From: Betaproteobacteria bacterium SCN2
GTDB taxonomy: Bacteria > Pseudomonadota > Gammaproteobacteria > Burkholderiales > Thiobacillaceae
Direction: 5' to 3'
Length of the DNA: 64,000 nucleotides
Assembly (NCBI GenBank): GCA_008923285.1
Contig: WBSG01000012.1
Location: 1-64,000 of the forward strand
The notes below the pieces were generated by a model. The model was not told the DNA's origin. It did not search any database and saw nothing but the letters and a program-made list of their open reading frames with translations. The position numbers and the translations under genes were made by a program. This document shows positions 45,958 through 54,347 of this stretch, in pieces. The stretch's first letter is position 1. The number at the start of each line of letters is the position of its first letter.

Positions 45958-46581
45958 ATGGATCGGAATAAGGTTTTCTGGGTCGCGCTCTGGCTTGTTC
46001 TCGTTCTCATCACCGGCTATTTTGCATTTTCCCACTCACCGTGGCGCATGGGTTACGGGTCCTGGCATGGCTGGGGAGGCGGGTGGAGTGATGAAAGCGC
46101 CTATCCGGCCTATCGCTCGCGTGGCTGGCATGGCATGGCGCCGGGTTGGAGGGGCGGCTGGCAGGGGGATGGCGGATGGGATGCGGGACGCAATTACGGC
46201 ATGATGGGCCCCTATGGCAGCGCCATGCCCGGAATGGGATTCGGCATGCCAGGCTATAGCATGGTGCCGGGGGCCTTGCCCGAGCTGACGCCAGCACAAT
46301 CCCGGCAATTCGAGCAGTTGCAAGCCGAGCAATTCGAACGCAGCCGCGCATTGATGCAACAGATGTGGCAAGCCCAGGCGCGGCTCAACGAACTCTATGC
46401 AGCCGACAAGCGCGACTGGAACGCGATCCGTGGCGCCACGCAGAAGCTCTTCGAACTGCAACGCCAGCAGCATGATTCGGCCATTGAGCTGCAACAGAAG
46501 ATAGACGGCCTGTTGACCGAAGCCCAGCGCCAGGCATTGGCGCGCTCGCAGCGCGGCTACGGATGGATGGGCAAGCAGTAA
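45958..46581 (+). CDS. Membrane-anchored Spy/CpxP-like protein
   Basis: 207 residues. An N-terminal helix (VFWVALWLVLVLITGYFAFS) anchors a Trp/Gly/Met-rich stretch (about 25-100) and a helical domain (ELTPAQSRQFEQLQAEQFERSRALMQQMWQAQARLNELYAADKRDWNAIRGATQKL) very like the first Spy-like protein. It could sense or buffer metal ions or misfolded protein in the periplasm. It lies 15 bases after the SHOCT gene. Confidence 0.8.
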   Translation: MDRNKVFWVALWLVLVLITGYFAFSHSPWRMGYGSWHGWGGGWSDESAYPAYRSRGWHGMAPGWRGGWQGDGGWDAGRNYGMMGPYGSAMPGMGFGMPGYSMVPGALPELTPAQSRQFEQLQAEQFERSRALMQQMWQAQARLNELYAADKRDWNAIRGATQKLFELQRQQHDSAIELQQKIDGLLTEAQRQALARSQRGYGWMGKQ

Positions 46582-46813
46582 AGCTTGTGGAATTCTTCCT
46601 GGCCTGACGCTGCCGCCTGGCAGGTGCATGCCTGCCGGCGTTTCCCTTGAGGGGAAAATCGATATGGTCAGAGACCCAAATCTTGAGCAGCTTGCCCCCG
46701 GTTTCCCGGTGCTTACTTCGCATAATGTATATTATGTCAAATATTGTAATTGTACGGGGCAAGAAAAAAGCGGCGTGCCGCAGCACCCGCCCATAACTAC
46801 CCTGTTGTCTCGC
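46582..46813. other. Junction spacer left of the mobile element
   Basis: About 230 bases of probable native downstream sequence of guaA. It contains an AT-rich stretch at 46725-46760 and a minus-strand terminator. No gene is seen. Confidence 0.5.
46764..46781 (-). terminator. Minus-strand terminator, probably that of guaA
   Basis: On the minus strand GCGGC-AC-GCCGC is followed by six T. It lies about 35 bases beyond the guaA-like stop codon, so it would end a guaA transcript coming from the right before the mobile element was inserted. Confidence 0.6.
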
Positions 46814-46831
46814 TTATTCCCACTCAATTGT
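46814..46831 (-). repeat. attL: duplicated guaA 3' end (codons T-I-E-W-E-stop)
   Basis: On the minus strand the 18 bases ACAATTGAGTGGGAATAA encode Thr-Ile-Glu-Trp-Glu and a stop, the conserved end of GMP synthase. The preceding bases do not encode the rest of the protein (normally a Pro-Pro/Gly segment). This is what an island inserted at the guaA 3' end leaves at its far side. guaA is a known integration hotspot. Confidence 0.78.
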
Positions 46832-47072
46832 TTCCGAGGCCTGGAAACCCGTATTAACACTAGCTTTAATAATGTTCACAATCCGTCTTTACCGTCAATT
46901 TTACCGTCAAAAACCGATCGCTTTATCTGGTGCGTGAAATGCACTCGGTTTGCGCGGCGGCTACTCTTTCACATCAATCGTCAACTATCGTCGGGAGCTG
47001 AAAGCCTGTTTCAAGCCGATCAGACCACCTGCTCACCCTTTACAAAGTACCACGATCATCCGTATCACTACG
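46832..47072. other. Element-end spacer with a direct repeat
   Basis: 240 bases between attL and the first cargo gene. TTTACCGTCAA occurs twice, at 46888-46898 and 46900-46910, a 12-base period. Short direct repeats near att sites are often arm-binding sites of tyrosine integrases or excisionases. No gene is recognisable. Confidence 0.45.
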
Positions 47073-47750
47073 TCAAGCCACGGCATCTGCAAGTCCGAGA
47101 AAAGCATGATGCAGGCGGACTGGTGACGACGGTGTTGCCCGTGCATGTTGGCTTTCCCAGCTCGGTGCGTCTTCGCAAATATCGGCAGGTTCGAGATGTT
47201 CCACTTTGCGAGAGACGCGTGTCAGGTGTGCGTTGACACCATCCGCAGCTTCCACGGCCGTGCCGGAGAGCACATAGCCGACCATGAAGCCCAACGCGTG
47301 GTTCTGCCCGTATTTTCCGGTGCGGAATCTGTCGATGCCTTCCACTACATACTCACGGCACAGATGCGTATCCGAGCCGGCAATGCGCTTGCATTCGATG
47401 ATCGCGTGAGGATCGTGTTCTTGTGTTCGCAAGAACACTTCGATCAGCATCAGTGGAATGTCGGTTCGACCGTCGGGTATCACAACAGTGCTATGGGATC
47501 GTGACTCAGTGCCTGGGAGCACCACCAACATCTTGCCCCACCGATACCCTTTCGAATTCAACTCGCTGCGCATGCCGTCGCGCAAGCGCTCTGTCATCAG
47601 CACCTCACCTGCCTGCGCGTTGACATCGTTGAAGGCACAGGCACGCTGCCACCCAGCAACCAGCGTGAGCAAGATCGCGGCGACGACTTCCGGCGCCAGC
47701 TCGATGAATTCTCTACCCAAGGTAGCAGGGGCTTCATAAGGGATCCTCAA
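47073..47750 (-). CDS. Putative PD-(D/E)XK-type nuclease linked to a DNA methylase
   Basis: 225 residues, no close family recognised. The segment GRTDIPLMLIEV (Asp97) followed by HAIIECKRIAG (Glu119-x-Lys121) and EYVVEGIDRFRTGKYG fits the core of a PD-(D/E)XK nuclease, as in restriction enzymes. Its start overlaps the methylase stop by four bases (ATGA), so the two are co-translated. It may be the cutting partner of the methylase or a helper; the assignment rests on spacing of a few residues. Confidence 0.7.
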   Translation of the reverse strand: MRIPYEAPATLGREFIELAPEVVAAILLTLVAGWQRACAFNDVNAQAGEVLMTERLRDGMRSELNSKGYRWGKMLVVLPGTESRSHSTVVIPDGRTDIPLMLIEVFLRTQEHDPHAIIECKRIAGSDTHLCREYVVEGIDRFRTGKYGQNHALGFMVGYVLSGTAVEAADGVNAHLTRVSRKVEHLEPADICEDAPSWESQHARATPSSPVRLHHAFLGLADAVA

Positions 47751-50710
47751 ACGTTGCCCCCTGTGAAGCTTTCCGCTACCACGGCATCGGCATCCTCCAG
47801 CGCGGCAACACCCATCCAGTAGCGCTGCGCTGCCGGCTTGATGATCACGACCTCATTGCGTCCGTGGATTCGCAGTTCGCGCTCGCCGCTAAGTGCGGTA
47901 GCAAGCTTGACCTTCAGACGTTTGCCGATGCGAGCAAGAACGTCATTCAGCTCGCCCTCTGGCGTCACCACTTCGACGCTAGTATCACCAGGACCATCTT
48001 CAAGAACAAAACGCACGACTCGGAGCGCAGCGCCTCTTGGCAGGTCGAAAATTTCGGCGCGCATGTGTCGCTTGTTGCGGGCTGAAAGCCAGCCACTGAT
48101 CACACTCAAGAAGACTTCTGCGTATCGGGCAATGTCGGTGTGGGCGTTGGCGCTGGCTACCGAGCTTTCTCTGCCAGCTTGCCATTGCCAACTGGCGCGA
48201 AACAGGCCATCACGGACGACCACGCGATCAGTTTCATCGAGATCGTACAAATCGAATACCGCCTCGTCCAGAGCACGCCAGTCCTCTTCCGTGGCGGCCT
48301 GTTGCTGGAGCCTCTTCTCGACCTGCAACAGCCGTTTGCCGGCCTCCGACTTGACGGCTGGCTTCAGGTCGGGAGTCGGGATTAATGCAACATCGTGCCG
48401 GAGCAGTCGCCGCTTCCAGATACCGAATTCTGATGCGGCCATCAGAAAGAACCAAGACGCAAGCGATGAACTCAGGATCGCGGCGAGAAGGTGTGCAGAC
48501 TGACGATGCGCAACTGGCATCGAAGCGCCGAAGTACGCGTTAGTGAAAACCAAATCACGATCCGCCACGGCCACAATGGCACGCGGCCCTGCACTCAGCG
48601 TTTCCTTGACTATGAGGACAGGTGCCCGGTAGATGTCTCGCGATCGCGGCCACTGCGCCTTCGACAATTTGAACGGGGGTAGCTCATTCGGTATCCGAAA
48701 CGGTTCGATGTCATCGGCTTGCAGCAACTCCAAGCCCTTCAGCTCACGTGCATCGCGAGTTTGATTGGCTGGCAAGCCGCGAATCAGACCGACATGCAGT
48801 TCGGTATCCAACGATGCAAACTGAGCACCCAAGGTGAGATGAGACGATGCCAGCGAATCGAGCAGAGCGACATCGCGCCTGCGCCCTATCGCCGCTGCCT
48901 TCAACTTCATCGGTCGCGCTTCGATGTCGGGCATCGAAAGTTTGATGATGTCGCTGGGCGAGACCTCAAACGAATGAGTTCTTGCGCCGCTTGCAGTCCA
49001 GGGGATTTGTACAACCGTCACTTGGTCCGAAGGCTGCGGCCGATGCCGCGCAAACAGCACAACAGCCGGCATCGTGGCCGTGGCGAATAGCCAACTGCAC
49101 AGGTTCGACAGGTTGACCAACGTTATCGGCGCAAGAAGTCGCATGACATGCTGCGCGGCCGCCATGCCCGTACCGCTTCGGCTGAAGAACGGCATTGCAC
49201 TGAGAATCACGCCAAAGCGAGTCTTCTCATGCGAGAACTCAGCCGCACGCAACACAAAGTCAAGACCTTCGCCACGAGGTTGCGCAGGGATGCCTGCGAC
49301 GCGCGTCTTGCGGCGTGCTTCGGTCCCGGTCTGACCCTTAAAACTCCATGGCGGGTTGCCAACGATGAGATCGAATTGCTTCAACCCCGTCTGCGTCGTC
49401 AAAACCGCTTCGCCTTCATCACTCTGTTCAACGGTGCGGGCGTCCCCGATCAGCAGCGTCTTGCCAATAAGCGGTCGGAATTTCAGTGAGTGTGGTGGCT
49501 GAGGATCGGGATCGAGTTCGAGTGCAGCCAGGTAGAGGCTGAACGCAGCCACACGGACGGCAGCCTCACTGATGTCAACACCGTAGACTTGTTCATACAG
49601 GGTCGAACGAATCAGATCCCGTGTCAGTGGTTGGCCGTCAGCACGCAAATGCACTAGGCGCCGTAGCGCCTCGACCAGAAACACACCAGAGCCGCAGGTC
49701 AAGTCAAGCACCGACTCCTTGCCTGTTAACCCGTCCATCACTTCATCGAGTACTAGCGACACCAAGGACAAGCGCGTGTAGTGCACGCCGTTTCTGACGG
49801 CCTCGATCGAACGCCGGGCGTCAACTCGCGGCTCGGCATGAGCAAATTGCTCGTAGATCGAACTGATGAGCTCGACCGGAATCACATCGAATTGATACGG
49901 GAAGAAGCTCTGCTGCCCGCTCTCTGGATCAACGGCGTCCAAGAAGTCGGCAACGCGCACAAGATGGCTGATGGCCGGCGTGTTCTTAACGGACGACGGT
50001 GGGAACATGTCGCCGTTGAAGGTCTGGCTGAGCCAACCAAAAAGCTGCCCGGTCGCCGTACGATCACGCAGGATCGGTGGCAGCGCCGTATGCCCGCACA
50101 GTCTCTTCAGACGTGTCGCGCTGACGATCTCACGATCAATCAGGTACTGAGTGAAGATCACTCGCCCAATCAGGGCTTGCGCAGCACTGCGCGCGAGATT
50201 TGCTTCGACGAGATCGCACTCCAAGAAGGCCAAATCCGACAACAGCCTTTGGTCGACGCTAGTCTTGCGATCGACCACAGTCGCCTGTGTCCAAAATTGT
50301 CCGGTCTCAATCGACAGTCGCCCCGCCAGGGCGTCCAGTTCGCCGAGAGAGGTCTCGATGTTCTTGAAGGACCGGATCAGATGCTTCTGTGCATCCCCTT
50401 CTTTGACCGGTGCGCCGAAGCCGTTATATAGATCAATGCGCTCGGGTGAGACCACCCACAGCAGCGGTGCAAAGCCTTCATTCCAGACTTCGCGGCGCCA
50501 CTGGCTGACCAGTTCATCGGCCGGGGTGGTCTGCTCGAACTTGAAATAGACAGTCAGCGACGATGGGCTGCGCCAGAGTGCGTCTGGAGAAAAGTCGCGG
50601 CGATGGCGCAAGTTGCGCGCGTCCTGACCCAGATGCAAACCTGCCGCAGGCTGTCCATCCGGGAGATAACCCGTGGCCGCCAGCACCTGCATGAGCGTTG
50701 CGGCGCTCAT
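47747..50710 (-). CDS. Large adenine-N6 DNA methylase (Eco57I/type IIG-like)
   Basis: 987 residues. The AdoMet motif I is SVLDLTCGSGVFLVEALRRLVHL (about 333-355) and the catalytic motif IV is FDLIVGNPPWSF (about 446-457), an NPPW box typical of N6-adenine methylases. The 300-residue N-terminal part (PSSLTVYFKFEQTTPADELVSQWRREVWNEGF and onward) is not assigned; the C-terminal part beyond 600 should hold target recognition (LYDLDETDRVVVRDGLF is similar to the end of Eco57I-like methylases). It overlaps both neighbours by four bases. It may act in restriction-modification or a BREX/DISARM-like defence. Confidence 0.87.
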   Translation of the reverse strand: MSAATLMQVLAATGYLPDGQPAAGLHLGQDARNLRHRRDFSPDALWRSPSSLTVYFKFEQTTPADELVSQWRREVWNEGFAPLLWVVSPERIDLYNGFGAPVKEGDAQKHLIRSFKNIETSLGELDALAGRLSIETGQFWTQATVVDRKTSVDQRLLSDLAFLECDLVEANLARSAAQALIGRVIFTQYLIDREIVSATRLKRLCGHTALPPILRDRTATGQLFGWLSQTFNGDMFPPSSVKNTPAISHLVRVADFLDAVDPESGQQSFFPYQFDVIPVELISSIYEQFAHAEPRVDARRSIEAVRNGVHYTRLSLVSLVLDEVMDGLTGKESVLDLTCGSGVFLVEALRRLVHLRADGQPLTRDLIRSTLYEQVYGVDISEAAVRVAAFSLYLAALELDPDPQPPHSLKFRPLIGKTLLIGDARTVEQSDEGEAVLTTQTGLKQFDLIVGNPPWSFKGQTGTEARRKTRVAGIPAQPRGEGLDFVLRAAEFSHEKTRFGVILSAMPFFSRSGTGMAAAQHVMRLLAPITLVNLSNLCSWLFATATMPAVVLFARHRPQPSDQVTVVQIPWTASGARTHSFEVSPSDIIKLSMPDIEARPMKLKAAAIGRRRDVALLDSLASSHLTLGAQFASLDTELHVGLIRGLPANQTRDARELKGLELLQADDIEPFRIPNELPPFKLSKAQWPRSRDIYRAPVLIVKETLSAGPRAIVAVADRDLVFTNAYFGASMPVAHRQSAHLLAAILSSSLASWFFLMAASEFGIWKRRLLRHDVALIPTPDLKPAVKSEAGKRLLQVEKRLQQQAATEEDWRALDEAVFDLYDLDETDRVVVRDGLFRASWQWQAGRESSVASANAHTDIARYAEVFLSVISGWLSARNKRHMRAEIFDLPRGAALRVVRFVLEDGPGDTSVEVVTPEGELNDVLARIGKRLKVKLATALSGERELRIHGRNEVVIIKPAAQRYWMGVAALEDADAVVAESFTGGNV

Positions 50711-51183
50711 GCCCTGCTCCGAACGGCTTCAGGCGGGAACGGCAACACCGTCTGGCTTGAGACGGGCATGACGGGCAGCATGTGCCGTTGGATTCTGGCC
50801 ATCAACGGTGCCAACGGAATCACGAGCGCGGGTTTGGTCGGCGCTTGGCCGATGTCCTCGACGCCTGCTTCATACAAGGTCGCCTCGGTTGCGGTGATGA
50901 ACACAATGGCGCCATCCAGCGAAGCCGGGCCGCTGGCGGCTAGCAATCGAAAGAGCGAATCGACGCCCGCGCTCAGGGTGGCAATGTGAACGCCAAACGA
51001 ATTCACCAGTTCGTGTGTGACGGCCAACCCCAACAGGTCGGCAAAGGTGAACCGCGCGGCCTTGCCAGTCTTGGAAGACAGATAGGGGATGGCCTTTCGC
51101 CAATGGCGCACAGTCTCAACCGACACGCCTGTGAGCGTGCGAGTTTGGTCCTGCGTGAATTGAATGGCGGTGATTTCAGACAT
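50707..51183 (-). CDS. MerR-like helix-turn-helix regulator of the methylase operon
   Basis: 158 residues from the ATG MSEITAIQFT; the longer frame adds a hydrophobic extension in the upstream region. The N-terminal part (FTQDQTRTLTGVSVETVRHWRKAIPYLSSKTGKAARFTFADLLGLAVTHELV) is a MerR-type winged HTH. The rest (SAGVDSLFRLLAASGPASLDGAIVFITATEATLYEAG) has no clear domain. First gene of the operon, so it likely controls the methylase and nuclease. Confidence 0.82.
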   Translation of the reverse strand: MSEITAIQFTQDQTRTLTGVSVETVRHWRKAIPYLSSKTGKAARFTFADLLGLAVTHELVNSFGVHIATLSAGVDSLFRLLAASGPASLDGAIVFITATEATLYEAGVEDIGQAPTKPALVIPLAPLMARIQRHMLPVMPVSSQTVLPFPPEAVRSRA

Positions 51184-51444
51184 TCTGGTTGCTGACAACG
51201 CAAAATATATCAGCATTATGCACACAATAACAGGTGCTGGCAACATGCAGTGTTCGCTACGCTGTTCAGAAGGCGGCCGTAAGTAGCCTTACTCTACCCG
51301 TGACTCTACCCGTGGCGCTTCTTGTACTTCAATCCCGATACACGCAAGGAGAGCGCTCGTTGCGCCCGTCTGCCCCGCGCAAGCCGTAGGGCTTGCAAAG
51401 TGTCAGAAGTAGCCTCATAATTCTACCAGTCAGGAGATATCGCC
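51184..51444. other. Divergent promoter region between the methylase operon and abiE
   Basis: 260 bases between divergent units. AT-rich at 51195-51235 (ATATATCAGC.., TTATGCACACAATAAC), probably the promoter of the methylase operon. A CAGGAGATATCGCC ribosome site precedes abiEi. No gene is evident. Confidence 0.45.
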
Positions 51445-52041
51445 ATGCAGACCCTCGCCAAACAAGTCTTGGAACACGCCACAGGAGTACCGGAGGGTAC
51501 GCCTTTGGTCGCCAAAGAACTGTTGCACTTGGGCAGCCGCGCAGCCGTAGACCAAGTGTTGTCCCGCTTGGTGCAGCGAGGAGCCCTGCTGCGCGCGGGT
51601 CGTGGTATCTATGTCCTGCCCGTCGAGAGCCGCTTTGGCACCCGTGCGCCTTCGGCTGTCAAGATGGTCGAGGGCTTGGCGAACCAGCGCGGGGAAACCA
51701 TCGTGTCGCACGGTGCCGCCGCCGCCAACGCGCTGGGCCTGACCACGCAAGTGCCGATGCGGGCGGTCTATCTCACGTCCGGCCCCAGCCGCCGCTTGAA
51801 ATTGGGCGCGCAGATGGTCGAGTTCCGGCACGCGCCGATCTGGCAACTGATCTTCCCGGGGCAGGCCGCGGGCGATGTGGTGCGGGCACTGGCCTGGCTG
51901 GGCCCGGAAAAAGCCGGGGAAGCGATCCAAAAACTGCGCGCCAAGCTGCCGGCGTCTGAGCTGAAGGAAGTCGCGTCGGCGCGATCGCGCCTACCGACTT
52001 GGATGGCCCAAGAGGTCAGCGCCCTGGTGACCCATGGCTGA
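51445..52041 (+). CDS. abiEi: AbiEi-type antitoxin
   Basis: 198 residues. A winged-helix start (TPLVAKELLHLGSRAAVDQVLSRLVQRGALLRAGRGIYVLP) and the DUF6088/AbiEi body (GETIVSHGAAAANALGLTTQVPMRAVYLTSGPSRRLKLG) mark the antitoxin and autorepressor of AbiE systems. It overlaps the toxin gene by eight bases. AbiE gives abortive infection against phage and helps keep mobile elements. Confidence 0.87.
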   Translation: MQTLAKQVLEHATGVPEGTPLVAKELLHLGSRAAVDQVLSRLVQRGALLRAGRGIYVLPVESRFGTRAPSAVKMVEGLANQRGETIVSHGAAAANALGLTTQVPMRAVYLTSGPSRRLKLGAQMVEFRHAPIWQLIFPGQAAGDVVRALAWLGPEKAGEAIQKLRAKLPASELKEVASARSRLPTWMAQEVSALVTHG

Positions 52042-53056
52042 GTTCTTCCAGCTCTCCATCGCTGAACGCCTAGACGCGCTCAACGCCGCAGCTAACGTAT
52101 CGGGCCTGCTGCCCCATCTGCTGGAAAAAGATATCTGGGTGGTCTGGTCGTTACGGCACCTCTTTGCTGGCCCCTATGCTGACCACTTAGTATTCAAGGG
52201 CGGCACGTCCTTGTCGAAGGCTTATGGCGTCATCCGGCGCTTCTCCGAGGACGTGGATCTGACCTACGATATCCGCGCCATTGCCGGCGATCTGGTGGGC
52301 GATGCTGATACGCCACTGCCGGCCAGCAAGAGCCAGGAGAAGAAGTGGAGCAAGGAGATTCGTGCGCGCCTGTCGGACTGGGTCGGCGCCGAGATCGTGC
52401 CCCGTCTCAAGCATGACCTTGAGCAGCAGGGTCTGTCGGCAACCGTACGGGCCGAGGGCGACAAAGTATTCATCGACTACGCACCGCTGGCCACCGGCAC
52501 CGGCTATGTCGCGCCCGCCGTCATGTTGGAGTTCGGCGCCCGCTCGACCGGCGAGCCCAGCGAACCGCGCGTCATCCGCTGCGATGCGGCCGCGTATCTG
52601 CAGGGGGTAGAGTTTCCGATCGCCACACCGCAGGTCATGCGCGCCGAGCGCACCTTCTGGGAGAAGGCCACGGCGATTCACGTTTTCTGTGCACAAGGCG
52701 AGTTCCGGGGTGGTGACCGCTTCGCGCGTCACTGGCACGACGTGACAAGACTGGATGCCGCCGGCTTCGCCGACGCAGCCATCGCGGACAAAGCCCTCGC
52801 TCGCGCAGTTGCCGAACACAAGAGCGTGTTCTTTGCAGAAAAGAACACGCATGGCGATGTCATCGACTATCACGTTGCCGTCGCCGGTGGGCTCCAGCTT
52901 GTACCTGATGACAACGCGTTGGCCAAATTGGCTGACGACTATCAGCACATGGTCGATGACGGTTTGTTTCTCGATGATGCCGAACCTTTCGACGCTCTGC
53001 TGGAGCTATGCCGAGCAATTCAACAGAAAGCCAATGCAAAGCAACCACCACAATGA
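52034..53056 (+). CDS. abiEii: AbiEii-type nucleotidyltransferase toxin
   Basis: 340 residues, DNA polymerase-beta-like nucleotidyltransferase. The GGTSLSKAYGVI loop (56-67) and RFSEDVDLTYD (69-79, catalytic Asp pair) are the key motifs. RTFWEKATAIHVFCAQGEF and ARHWHDVTRL in the second half are usual for AbiEii. Such toxins add nucleotides to tRNA or related targets and stop growth unless the antitoxin acts. Confidence 0.9.
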   Translation: MAEFFQLSIAERLDALNAAANVSGLLPHLLEKDIWVVWSLRHLFAGPYADHLVFKGGTSLSKAYGVIRRFSEDVDLTYDIRAIAGDLVGDADTPLPASKSQEKKWSKEIRARLSDWVGAEIVPRLKHDLEQQGLSATVRAEGDKVFIDYAPLATGTGYVAPAVMLEFGARSTGEPSEPRVIRCDAAAYLQGVEFPIATPQVMRAERTFWEKATAIHVFCAQGEFRGGDRFARHWHDVTRLDAAGFADAAIADKALARAVAEHKSVFFAEKNTHGDVIDYHVAVAGGLQLVPDDNALAKLADDYQHMVDDGLFLDDAEPFDALLELCRAIQQKANAKQPPQ

Positions 53057-53273
53057 TATTCAATTGACATGAGATGAGAATCTCTGTCGGGCACGCTGCC
53101 TGGATGGAGAGCACCAAAGGGGGCCGTATGGCTGGAGCAATCGATACGCAAAACAAGCGAGGCTCGATATGGCATCGTTGGGATCGTCGCCACCTGCGGG
53201 CCGCATCGGCCCGGCCAGTTACCACTCATCACATATGAGAGTGGTAGCCTCGAAAACTCACGTATTCGGCGGC
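53057..53273. other. Spacer between abiEii and radC
   Basis: 217 bases. It includes the inverted repeat TACCACTC-N11-GAGTGGTA (53220-53246), possibly an operator or the abiE terminator. No gene is recognised. Confidence 0.45.
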
Positions 53274-53777
53274 ATGTCTGCGATATCTTGGAAGGCGGCG
53301 AACGCGCTTTCAAGGAGCGCGCCAAGCGGCTACCGTCCGGCCAACGCCGACGAGGTGCTGCAGGCGGCGCAACGTGTGCTTGCCGGGCAGATGCGCGGCT
53401 GCGAAGCGCTGACCTCGCCGCAGGTGGTGCGCGACTTCCTGCGGGTCAAGCTGGGGACGCTGGAGCACGAGGTGTTCGGTGTCATCCACCTGGATGCGCA
53501 GAACCGTGTCATCGACTACGTCGAGATGTTTCGCGGCACGGTGAGCCAGACATCGGTGTATCCGCGCGAGGTAGTCAAGGAGGCACTGGCCAGGAACAGC
53601 GCTGCGCTGCTGCTGGTGCATAACCACCCGTCGGGTGCAGCCGAGCCATCGCGCGCCGACGAGATGCTGACGCAGACGCTGAAATCGGCGCTGGCGCTGG
53701 TGGACGTGCGGGTGCTGGATCACCTGATCGTCGCTGGCAGCGCCATCCTGAGTTTTGCCGAACGTGGGCTGTTGTAG
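53274..53777 (+). CDS. RadC-like JAB-domain protein
   Basis: 167 residues from the internal ATG. The JAMM-type motif is [17 protein letters not shown], with [23 protein letters not shown] and [13 protein letters not shown] around it. The first 18 residues ([17 protein letters not shown]) do not look like the usual RadC N-terminus, which resumes at [14 protein letters not shown], so the 5' end may be rearranged. RadC-like proteins are frequent in ICEs; their role is unresolved. Confidence 0.85.
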   Translation: MSAISWKAANALSRSAPSGYRPANADEVLQAAQRVLAGQMRGCEALTSPQVVRDFLRVKLGTLEHEVFGVIHLDAQNRVIDYVEMFRGTVSQTSVYPREVVKEALARNSAALLLVHNHPSGAAEPSRADEMLTQTLKSALALVDVRVLDHLIVAGSAILSFAERGLL

Positions 53778-53780
53778 CCC

Positions 53781-53804
53781 GAGGGGGCTTTGCCCCCTTT
53801 TTTT
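53781..53804 (+). terminator. Terminator after radC
   Basis: GAGGGGGCTTTGCCCCCT followed by eight T. Hairpin stem AGGGGGC/GCCCCCT with a short loop; a factor-independent terminator. The same hairpin recurs after the DUF932 gene. Confidence 0.9.
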
Positions 53805-54347
53805 GCTGCGTCCTTGGTTTCGAGAATAAGCTGTGCGCTGCGCTTGCCTCCAGGGGTCGGCTGACGCCCACCCCGCCGCGCAGGCTTGGCGCCCCGCAAG
53901 ACCGCCGAACAGGCGGCGCCTGATCGGCCTGCGCACATTGCCGTTTTCGCGCTGCGCGCTTCGTTCACTTCTATCAAAGCGTGCCTGCGGCACGCAGCAG
54001 CGCTCGCCGCGCGGCGTCGGTCCGTCGATCATCTGGCCGTAGGCCGGTCATCCGTCTTTCCCTCTCCTTCATCACCAATCCCGCGACCGTAGCCAGCGGT
54101 GCCTGTCCGTCAAGGCGCGCAGGACCGTGTCCTCGCTGCGCTGCGGGCCGCACCACCCTGCGCTTTCCTCCTTGACCGCCAGACCCTCGCTGACCCGGTT
54201 GTTCGCGGGCGATGAACTCAGGAAAGACGGCGGCAACGGCGACCAGCCCAGGTCACTGCGCCGAACCCACCAAAGCCAACACCGGGCTCCGAATCTTGGA
54301 ATCCGGTCAGCTTTGAAACCACAACCTGTAACCACTGGAGAAATACC
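53805..54347. other. GC-rich non-coding leader of the DUF932 gene
   Basis: 543 bases with only frames lacking any motif. Short inverted repeats such as GCCTGCGGCACGC occur. A GGAGAAATACC ribosome site ends it. Similar long leaders precede the DUF736 and first DUF2958 genes, so they may be a regulatory feature of this backbone. Confidence 0.45.
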
